A stretch of DNA of 5,430 nucleotides. It comes from Bacteroidales bacterium (GTDB taxonomy: Bacteria; Bacteroidota; Bacteroidia; Bacteroidales; JAADGE01). The position numbers and the translations under genes are program-made. This document shows positions 1 to 5,430 of the stretch, piece after piece. The DNA is taken from contig JAOZQB010000197.1 of NCBI GenBank assembly GCA_029932445.1, positions 1-5,430 of the forward strand, written 5' to 3'. The notes beneath the pieces were generated by a model. It did not search any database. It was given only the letters and a program-made list of their open reading frames with translations, and was not told where the DNA came from. The first letter of the stretch is position 1; every line of letters begins with the position of its first letter.

Positions 1-212
1 ACCAAATAAGCCACATCATAACGGTCGGTAACTTCATATTTGTCTAATTTTTCAATTTCCATACGAAGCAAATTTCCGAGTTGTTCGGGCGTATATTCTA
101 TACCTTGCGAGTCCATGTTTAATACGGTAAGACTCGGTTTTTGCGCAAATACATTTACATTTAGAAAAATAAATATACTTGCAATAACTGATAATTTCAT
201 AATTGTTTTCAT
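1..212 (-). CDS. Secreted protein of unknown function, N-terminal part only
   Basis: The gene reads leftward from an ATG at 212-210 and stays open to the window edge, giving 70 complete codons with the C-terminus missing. Residues 1-23 form a clear Sec signal peptide: two lysines near the start (K2, K6), a hydrophobic core at about 7-17, and V-F-A before Q24 as a signal peptidase I site, the 'FAQ' ending common in Bacteroidota exports. There is no lipobox cysteine. The mature part opens with a short strand-like stretch (SLTVLNMDSQG), then TPEQLGNLLRMEIEKL, which looks helical, then YEVTDRYDVAYL. This strand-helix-strand order, with a 'V.DR.DV' ending, resembles the start of CsgG/LpoB/TolB-N-like periplasmic domains. 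That fold assignment is inference only. A second in-frame ATG at 200-198 (M5) would give a shorter but still workable signal peptide. The first ATG is preferred because it supplies an extra lysine and lies about 25 nt below a good promoter. No Shine-Dalgarno is visible, as is usual in this phylum. Confidence 0.85.
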   Translation of the reverse strand, partial: MKTIMKLSVIASIFIFLNVNVFAQKPSLTVLNMDSQGIEYTPEQLGNLLRMEIEKLDKYEVTDRYDVAYL

Positions 213-241
213 AACTTAAATTTTTGTGTTTATTTTCGGAA

Positions 242-272
242 CAAAGATATGGCAGCTGTTAATGAAAACAAA
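242..272 (-). promoter_or_regulatory. Bacteroidota-type (-33/-7) promoter for the secreted-protein gene
   Basis: On the minus strand TATCTTTG (249-242) is an exact match to the Bacteroidota -7 consensus TAnnTTTG. TTTG (272-269) lies 19 bp upstream as the -33 element, a spacing within the range known for this phylum's primary sigma factor. Transcription would start near 235-238, leaving a 5' leader of about 25 nt before the ATG at 212. No other place in the 213-492 spacer has both elements at a suitable distance. The call rests on consensus matching alone. Confidence 0.65.
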
Positions 273-301
273 ACGGAAAATTGCAAATGTTAATACAGAA
301 C

Positions 302-397
302 TTGCGAAATATGCAAAAATACAGATATATATCTTCATAACATGATACTGTTTGCGAATTTTGCAACAGGCATTTCATTTATTTGCGATTTTCGCAA
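302..397. repeat. Cluster of three 15-bp palindromic sites, likely operators
   Basis: Three related 15-mers lie in the noncoding spacer: TTGCGAAATATGCAA at 302-316, TTGCGAATTTTGCAA at 352-366 and TTGCGATTTTCGCAA at 383-397. All share TTGCGA at the left end and GCAA at the right. The third is a perfect inverted repeat, TTGCGA-N3-TCGCAA. The other two keep the outer four bases of each arm as exact complements. Centres are 50 and 31 bp apart, close to five and three helical turns. The cluster sits upstream of the promoter at 242-272, with centres roughly 75, 125 and 155 bp before the predicted start point. That placement fits binding sites for a dimeric activator of the leftward gene. Between sites one and two lies another perfect palindrome, AGATATATATCT (323-334). 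The regulator is not identifiable from the window. Small RNA hairpins or a chromosome-organising motif remain possible. Confidence 0.55.
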
Positions 398-438
398 AAA
401 ACTCTTTTTAAAACATTCGAAAATTAAGAATTTTTAAC

Positions 439-477
439 AAAAAAAATCCCGATTGTTAAATTATCGGGATTTTTTTT
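439..477 (-). terminator. Rho-independent terminator of the DUF349-pyrG-yidC unit
   Basis: The core stem is ATCCCGAT (446-453) paired with ATCGGGAT (463-470) around a 9-nt loop at 454-462. The A run at 439-445 pairs with the T run at 471-477 and lengthens the stem to 15 bp. The hairpin begins about 15 nt past the yidC stop codon. On the minus strand the stem is followed by the U-tract made by the A run at 439-446. Because the arms are flanked by A on one side and T on the other, it would also terminate plus-strand transcription. It separates yidC from the next gene, which has its own promoter. Confidence 0.9.
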
Positions 478-492
478 TTAAATATATTAAAA

Positions 493-2421
493 CTATCTTC
501 TTCTCTTTTTTTGTCGTTGCTGAACTTTTTGCATATCTTCAATACGTTTTTGCCAATTTGATTTCGGTTTTACTTTTTTCTTATTTGTATTTAATTTTGC
601 AAGTAAGTCATCTTCGTTAATCAGTCTTCTGATCAGAAGTGTTTGAATAATCGTAATAATATTCGATAAGAAATAATAATAACTTAATCCGGCAGAATAA
701 TTATTGAACCATACCACCATCATAACCGGCATCAAATACAGCATCATTTTCATACCGGGCATTTGTGTATTACCGCCGGACATTTGATTTTTATTTAATA
801 ATTGACTGATAAGCATAGCACCCGCCATTAATAAGGCAAACAAACTGATATGATCTCCGTACATGGGAATACTGAAACCGTGCGGGAAAGTCCAAATTGA
901 ATCAAAAGAGGATAAATCATTTGCCCATAAAAAGCTTTTTTGTCTTAACTCAATAGAAGACGGAAAGAACCGGAACATTGCAATCAAGAACGGCATCTGA
1001 AATAACATCGGTAAACAACCGCCCATCGGATTAACACCTACCTTTTTATAAAGTGCCATCGTTGCTTGTTGGCGTTCCATTGCTTTATCTTTCGGAATTT
1101 TTTTATTGATTTCGTCAATTTGCGGTTTTAAGACACGCATTTTTGCCGAAGATTTATAGGATTTGAAAGTTAAAGGGAATAATACTAATTTAATTAACAG
1201 TGTCATAATCAATATAATCAACCCCATATTATTTCCGAAAACATGACCCAACGCATTAAAAAGCGGAATGATAACATATAAATTTACCCAACGAAATACG
1301 GACCATCCTAAAGGAATTAAACGTTTTAAATTTAAATCTTGATCTTCGGAACCTTTAATTTTCTTTAAAATATCATAGTCATTAGGACCTATATAATAAT
1401 TGAAAGTGTATTTCGGATTTCCGTTTTCAAAAGGAATTGAAATAGTACTTTCAAGATGTTTGAGATATTTATCAAACGTTTTATCTTTAGTATATTCTAT
1501 TTCAGCAGAAGAAAAATAATCATCTGCAATTAATACGGTTGAAAAAAATTGATCCTTATAAGCAATCCATTTAATTCTGGTATCGGCAGTTTCTTTTTTA
1601 TCATCAGAAGTTTCTGTCAGATACTTTACTTCATCTTCAAAATACTTATAATAAATTGTACTGTTTTGATTTTCCCATTTTGCTCCTTTTTCTTGTTTTC
1701 GAATTTTTGATTTCCAATTAATATCAATATAACTTGAATTTGAAGCTAAATCGCTGTCTAATCCGTGAAATTGAATAACAAATTTTAATAAATAACTTTC
1801 GGGATCCAAGCTGTAGATATAATCAATATATTTATCGTCTCCGGCATTTAACCTTAAAGTAACGGTTTGTTTTTCTTTACTTGCATCATAAAGTGAATCT
1901 CCTTTTGTATTTACAAAATATAAATCGGCAGTAGAAATATCTTTATTATTCGAATAAAAATTTAAATCAAATTGATTGTCATTTTTATCAAATAAAATCA
2001 GAGGTTTATCCCAAGGTTTCTCTCCTCCTTTTTTAAAATCTTTCAATTCGGCATAATAAGGATAAGCCCCTTTTGTCGTGAATTTTATTTTAATTTTTTG
2101 ATTCTCAAGAGTAACAAATTTTTCTTCTCCTAAAGCAGATGCTGAAAAGATTCCGAAATTTGATTTTAAATTTTCAGTGCGAGCAGTATCGTTTTTAACA
2201 GAATCTGCAGCTTCAACTTTATTAACAATTAATGCTTCTGAAACAGAATCCTTTACTTCCGTAATTGAATCTTGAATTTGTTTTTCAACTAAAACTTTTC
2301 GAATAGAATCTTGTTCTCTTTGTTTTTTTGCAATTTCTTCTTTTGAAGGTTGATTATAAATACCGTATGCAATTAACAAGCCGACAATAATTATGATTCC
2401 GAATATTTGATTTTTATCCAT
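493..2421 (-). CDS. yidC: Membrane protein insertase YidC (Oxa1 family)
   Basis: YidC inserts and folds inner-membrane proteins, both with SecYEG and alone. This 642-aa protein has the full Gram-negative layout. TM1 is at about 6-22, followed by a charged linker at about 26-85 with repeated DS(I/V) motifs (38-39, 51-52, 58-59, 73-74). A large periplasmic P1 domain spans about 90-355. The conserved insertase core at about 370-600 includes an amphipathic segment (374-397), TM2 (398-418), a basic cytoplasmic hairpin (419-463) and the signature NPMGGCLP (464-471) leading into TM3. Further membrane segments lie at about 521-540, 556-571 and 577-597. The residue aligning with the groove arginine of other YidC proteins (R366 in E. 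coli) is K411 here (TLLIKLVLFPLT), a conservative change that keeps the positive charge. The tail, 611-642, is very basic (14 Lys/Arg in 32) and may touch the ribosome. The ATG at 2421 lies 11 nt after the pyrG stop codon with no Shine-Dalgarno. This suggests cotranscription and perhaps translational coupling. The gene ends with TAG just before a terminator. Confidence 0.98.
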   Translation of the reverse strand: MDKNQIFGIIIIVGLLIAYGIYNQPSKEEIAKKQREQDSIRKVLVEKQIQDSITEVKDSVSEALIVNKVEAADSVKNDTARTENLKSNFGIFSASALGEEKFVTLENQKIKIKFTTKGAYPYYAELKDFKKGGEKPWDKPLILFDKNDNQFDLNFYSNNKDISTADLYFVNTKGDSLYDASKEKQTVTLRLNAGDDKYIDYIYSLDPESYLLKFVIQFHGLDSDLASNSSYIDINWKSKIRKQEKGAKWENQNSTIYYKYFEDEVKYLTETSDDKKETADTRIKWIAYKDQFFSTVLIADDYFSSAEIEYTKDKTFDKYLKHLESTISIPFENGNPKYTFNYYIGPNDYDILKKIKGSEDQDLNLKRLIPLGWSVFRWVNLYVIIPLFNALGHVFGNNMGLIILIMTLLIKLVLFPLTFKSYKSSAKMRVLKPQIDEINKKIPKDKAMERQQATMALYKKVGVNPMGGCLPMLFQMPFLIAMFRFFPSSIELRQKSFLWANDLSSFDSIWTFPHGFSIPMYGDHISLFALLMAGAMLISQLLNKNQMSGGNTQMPGMKMMLYLMPVMMVVWFNNYSAGLSYYYFLSNIITIIQTLLIRRLINEDDLLAKLNTNKKKVKPKSNWQKRIEDMQKVQQRQKKRRR

Positions 2422-2432
2422 TTATTTATGTT

Positions 2433-4031
2433 CTATTTATTTTTACAAGCTTTTAAAAAAGATATAAAAACCGGGTGTGGTTTTAATACCGTACTTTTAT
2501 ATTCCGGATGAAACTGAACTCCGGTAAACCATTTATGATCCGGTATCTCAAAAATTTCAACCAAATCAGAATCAGGATTTATACCGGTGGCTTTCATACC
2601 CGCATCTTCAAAATCTTTCAAAAATTCATTATTGAATTCGTAACGATGTCGATGACGTTCTTTTATTTCGGTTTTCCCGTATTCTTTGTATAATTTTGAT
2701 TCTTTACTCAACACACAGTCATAGGCACCCAATCTCATTGTTCCGCCCAAATTAATAACACTTTTTTGTTCTTCCATTAAATCAATAACAGGAAAAGGTG
2801 TGTTTTGATGCATTTCAGTAGAATTTGCATCTTTTAAATTCAATACATTTCTGGCAAATTCAATAACTGCACATTGCAAACCAAGGCAAATACCGAGAAA
2901 AGGGATATTATTTTCCCGTACAAAATTAATTGCATCAATTTTTCCTTCGATACCTCTGTGCCCAAAACCGGGTGCAACCAGAACACCGTCAAATAAGCTG
3001 AGTTTTTCTTCTGCATTATCCTTATCTAATTTTTCAGAATGGATAAAATGAATTTCCGGTTTATAATTTAAATGCGCACCTGCATGTATAATTGCTTCAT
3101 TAATAGACTTATATGCATCAGGCAATTCAACATATTTACCGACAAGTGCGATTTTCAATGTCTTTTCGGCATGTTTAATTTTATCAACAATCGAACGCCA
3201 TTTTTTTAAACTCGGAACGTCTTTTACTTTAAGATTAAATTTATTCAGTACGACTTCATCTAATTTTTCTTTTTGCATCAATAACGGAACTTCATAAATT
3301 GTTGAAACATCTACGGATTCAATTACTGCATTCATACTTACATTACAAAATTTTGCAACTTTTTCTCTGACGGCAAAAGTAAGAGGATGTTCCGAACGCA
3401 AAACAATGATGTCGGGCTGAACGCCGCTCTCCAACATTAATTTTACGGAATGCTGTGTCGGTTTTGTTTTAAGTTCTTTTGATGCAGAAAGATATGGCAC
3501 TAAGGTTAAATGAATAACAACAATTCTGTTTTCAAGTTCCCATTTTAATTGTCGAATTGCTTCAATATACGGATAAGATTCAATATCACCCACCGTTCCG
3601 CCGATTTCAGTCAAAACAAAATCGTAATTTTCTTTACCCAATAACTTAATACGTCTTTTAATTTCATCCGTAATATGCGGAATTATTTGCACCGTTTTGC
3701 CTAAATAATCCCCTTTCCGTTCTTTATCAATTACCGATTGATAAATTCTGCCGGTTGTTACATTATTTGCTTGGGATGTCGTAATCCCCGTAAAACGTTC
3801 GTAATGTCCCAAATCCAAATCTGTTTCGGCACCGTCGTTTGTTACGTAGCATTCACCATGTTCATAGGGATTTAAAGTTCCGGGATCAATGTTAATATAC
3901 GGATCCAATTTTTGAATTGTAACCGAATATCCGCGTTCCTGAAGGAGCTTTGCCAATGAAGAAGATATAATTCCTTTTCCCAAAGAAGAAGTTACACCGC
4001 CTGTAATAAATATATATTTAGTATTTTTCAA
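2433..4031 (-). CDS. pyrG: CTP synthase (glutamine-hydrolysing)
   Basis: PyrG makes CTP from UTP, ATP and glutamine, the last step of de novo cytidine nucleotide synthesis, in the cytoplasm as a tetramer. At 532 aa it is full length. The N-terminal synthetase domain (about 1-270) has the P-loop GGVTSSLGKG (11-20, with K19), the conserved KLDPYINIDPGTLNP stretch (41-55), TDLDLGHYERF (70-80) and EIGGTVGDIES (142-152), which carry the Mg/ATP-binding acidic residues. The C-terminal class I glutamine amidotransferase domain (about 292-530) has an oxyanion loop at APGFGHRG (353-360), the nucleophile C382 in GICLG, RHRHRYEFN (459-467), and the catalytic H508 and E510 in VQFHPEYKS. No key residue is missing. 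The start is TTG (4031-4029): the frame has a stop at 4061-4059 and no ATG or GTG between, and starting there places MKNTKYIFITGG exactly where the family begins. It follows the DUF349 gene by 10 nt and precedes yidC by 11 nt, so the three are probably cotranscribed. Confidence 0.98.
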   Translation of the reverse strand: MKNTKYIFITGGVTSSLGKGIISSSLAKLLQERGYSVTIQKLDPYINIDPGTLNPYEHGECYVTNDGAETDLDLGHYERFTGITTSQANNVTTGRIYQSVIDKERKGDYLGKTVQIIPHITDEIKRRIKLLGKENYDFVLTEIGGTVGDIESYPYIEAIRQLKWELENRIVVIHLTLVPYLSASKELKTKPTQHSVKLMLESGVQPDIIVLRSEHPLTFAVREKVAKFCNVSMNAVIESVDVSTIYEVPLLMQKEKLDEVVLNKFNLKVKDVPSLKKWRSIVDKIKHAEKTLKIALVGKYVELPDAYKSINEAIIHAGAHLNYKPEIHFIHSEKLDKDNAEEKLSLFDGVLVAPGFGHRGIEGKIDAINFVRENNIPFLGICLGLQCAVIEFARNVLNLKDANSTEMHQNTPFPVIDLMEEQKSVINLGGTMRLGAYDCVLSKESKLYKEYGKTEIKERHRHRYEFNNEFLKDFEDAGMKATGINPDSDLVEIFEIPDHKWFTGVQFHPEYKSTVLKPHPVFISFLKACKNK

Positions 4032-4044
4032 AAGATTGCCTTTA
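4029..4044 (-). promoter_or_regulatory. Shine-Dalgarno-like site and TTG start of pyrG
   Basis: Reading leftward, AAAGG (4043-4039) stands 7 nt before the TTG initiation codon at 4031-4029. Its first bases overlap the TAA stop (4044-4042) of the upstream DUF349 gene. A purine-rich site at normal spacing is unusual in Bacteroidota, where most genes, including yidC in this window, lack one. It may compensate for the weak TTG codon or use ribosomes ending the upstream gene. The start position is well supported; the ribosome-binding role is inferred. Confidence 0.55.
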
Positions 4045-5430
4045 TTCTTGTGTTTTTTCTAACTCAATCATTTTCTTTTTCAAAGAATCAACTTTGGCTT
4101 TAGTTCTGTCAATTTTTTCAGTAATATTTTTCAATAATGATTCTGACTTAGAAGAGCTTGAAAAGAAACCGATATTATTTTCCCAAACTTTAATATCATC
4201 ATTAAGTTTATCAATTTGATTTTGGACTTTACCCATTTCTTTCTGAATTAAAAAATCAGAATCCGGAGATTTTTTAAGCGCTTCTATATTTTCAATAAAT
4301 TTAATCTCATCTAATTTCTCTTTGCTGATATTCAGTTTTTCATATTGTGCATTTACGGCATTATGAAAATTCTCATAAATCTCATCTTTGTGTTCAAACG
4401 GTACATATCCGATTGAAATAAATTCGTTTTGAAATTCTTTCAAATTTTGCAAACTTTCATTTTGGTCTTTCGAGAGTTCAAAATTTCTGATTTTCTCAAT
4501 AATCTCTTGTTTTTTTATCAAATTTTCTTTTTCGTTTGCTTTTCTGTTTTTGTAATACTCTTTTTTTCTGTCGAAGAAATTATTACATGCTTTTCTGAAT
4601 CGTTTCCAAATTTCATCGGATTTCTTTTTCGGTACGGGACCGATTTTTTTCCATTCTTCCTGAATATGTTTATAAATATCGGCTGTTTTCACCCATTCTG
4701 TAGAATCCTGAAGACTTTCAGCACTGGTGCATAAATCTAATTTCTTTTGATAATTATCTTCTCGATCTTTTTCTGTTTCTTCATAATATTTACGAATACG
4801 TTCAAAAAACCTATCACACGCATTTTTAAATTGAGAATAAATTTTATTATTGAATTCTTTCGGAACATAACCGATTTTTTTCCAAAGTTTCTGAATTTCA
4901 ATTACTTTATCTGAAGCTTGTTTCCAATCAATATGTGTATCATAATCTTTTTCAGACAGTTCCTCAGCTTTTTCAACTAAAAATTGTTTCGATTCCAGAT
5001 TTTTTTCTTGTTGTTCTTTTATTTCTTCAAGATATACGCTGTATCTTTCATTAATTTTTATTGTTGTAGTTTGAAATCTTAACCATAATTCATCGCGAAC
5101 TTCGTTCGAAACAGCTCCGGTTTCTTTCCATTTTTTATGAAGCGTTTGAAGTTCTTTTTTAGCCCTGTTCGAATTGGTTTCCAAGAATAATTCCTCAGCT
5201 TTCTCACATAAAGAGATTTTAATCTCATAATTTTTCTTAAAATCTAAGTCTCTGAGTTCTTTATTTACTTCAACATATTCATAAAATTTTTTAATATTCT
5301 TATTATATTCATCAAATAATGCTTTGACATCATTTTTCGGCACTAAACCGATGTCATTCCATTTTTTTTGCAAATTTCTAAATTTATTGAAGGTTTTGGT
5401 AAAAGTTTCAGGTTTATTAACAAGTTCTTT
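4042..5430 (-). CDS. DUF349-repeat protein, N-terminus outside the window
   Basis: The frame is open to the right edge and ends with TAA at 4044-4042, giving 462 visible residues. The first visible residues already belong to a repeat, so the gene continues beyond the window. A TTG at 5373-5371 is an internal leucine codon, not a start. Five tandem DUF349 repeats are seen, each centred on W..(I/T)G.V: WNDIGLVP (24-31), WKETGAVS (101-108), WKKIGYVP (183-190), WKKIGPVP (260-267) and a divergent FISIGYVP (337-344) where Phe replaces Trp. Centres are 77, 82, 77 and 77 residues apart, and each is followed by a charged helical stretch such as RFRKACNNFFDRKKEYY. The C-terminus (about 400-462) is a predicted coiled coil that includes WENNIGFFSSSSKSE. 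There is no signal peptide or membrane segment in the visible part, so it is probably a cytoplasmic, mostly alpha-helical rod. The biochemical function of DUF349 is not known to me. Its place 10 nt before pyrG suggests one operon but does not prove a shared role. Confidence 0.93.
   Translation of the reverse strand, partial: KELVNKPETFTKTFNKFRNLQKKWNDIGLVPKNDVKALFDEYNKNIKKFYEYVEVNKELRDLDFKKNYEIKISLCEKAEELFLETNSNRAKKELQTLHKKWKETGAVSNEVRDELWLRFQTTTIKINERYSVYLEEIKEQQEKNLESKQFLVEKAEELSEKDYDTHIDWKQASDKVIEIQKLWKKIGYVPKEFNNKIYSQFKNACDRFFERIRKYYEETEKDREDNYQKKLDLCTSAESLQDSTEWVKTADIYKHIQEEWKKIGPVPKKKSDEIWKRFRKACNNFFDRKKEYYKNRKANEKENLIKKQEIIEKIRNFELSKDQNESLQNLKEFQNEFISIGYVPFEHKDEIYENFHNAVNAQYEKLNISKEKLDEIKFIENIEALKKSPDSDFLIQKEMGKVQNQIDKLNDDIKVWENNIGFFSSSSKSESLLKNITEKIDRTKAKVDSLKKKMIELEKTQE

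Noticed and set aside
140..149. TTTGCGCAAA palindrome resembling the operator-like sites
   Set aside because: It lies in the signal peptide codons for Phe-Ala-Gln-Lys, a common export ending, and lacks the N3 spacer. Coding explains it.
281..295. Possible fourth copy of the palindrome (begins TTGCAAATGTT)
   Set aside because: Only the left half resembles the motif; the right arm is absent.
314..321. Second -7-like element (TATTTTTG on the minus strand)
   Set aside because: It matches TAnnTTTG but has no TTG at a suitable distance upstream, and it overlaps the first palindromic site.
342..437. Plus-strand 31-codon reading frame (ATG at 342, TAA at 435-437) ending just before the hairpin at 439-477
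   Set aside because: It is short and includes two of the palindromic sites, and no -7 element or ribosome-binding sequence precedes it. The peptide shows no recognisable feature. Its place before the terminator is probably coincidence.
2508..2693. Plus-strand reading frame of 61 codons
   Set aside because: It lies wholly inside pyrG on the opposite strand. The pyrG frame encodes conserved catalytic motifs there, so this is a shadow frame.
4429..4734. Plus-strand reading frame of 101 codons, rich in Phe and Ile
   Set aside because: It is antisense to the DUF349 repeats. The Phe-rich composition is what lysine- and glutamate-rich coding sequence gives when read on the other strand.
5371..5373. 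TTG as the start codon of the DUF349 gene
   Set aside because: The frame stays open upstream to the window edge, and the upstream residues continue the repeat pattern (FNKFRNLQKKW). It is an internal leucine.

Overview
The window is AT-rich and every gene in it lies on the minus strand. The protein sequences point to Bacteroidota. YidC has the long periplasmic form and the charged linker with repeated DS(I/V) motifs seen in that phylum, pyrG and yidC are adjacent, the upstream protein carries DUF349 repeats, translation starts mostly lack Shine-Dalgarno sequences, and the one clear promoter matches the Bacteroidota -33/-7 pattern (TTTG, 19 bp, TAnnTTTG). The genus cannot be told from the sequence.

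In transcription order (right to left), the layout is as follows. (1) A DUF349-repeat protein enters from the right edge without its N-terminus and ends at 4042. (2) After 10 nt comes pyrG (CTP synthase, 532 aa), which must start at a TTG codon. (3) After 11 nt comes yidC (membrane protein insertase, 642 aa), ending at 493. (4) A strong hairpin/U-tract terminator at 439-477 closes this three-gene unit. (5) The 280-bp spacer at 213-492 also holds three copies of a 15-bp palindrome (TTGCGA-N3-TCGCAA type) and then a Bacteroidota-type promoter. (6) That promoter drives a secreted protein of unknown function whose first 70 codons lie at 1-212, running off the left edge.

The three right-hand genes are spaced like an operon whose promoter lies outside the window. 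PyrG makes CTP for RNA and phospholipid synthesis and YidC inserts proteins into the inner membrane. Their pairing looks like a growth-related housekeeping unit rather than a dedicated system. The left gene is a separate unit with its own promoter and probable upstream operators.

I found no mobile element, CRISPR array, tRNA, rRNA, defence system or sign of recent transfer. The part that standard annotation explains least is the palindrome array upstream of the secreted-protein gene. The rest is ordinary chromosomal housekeeping sequence.
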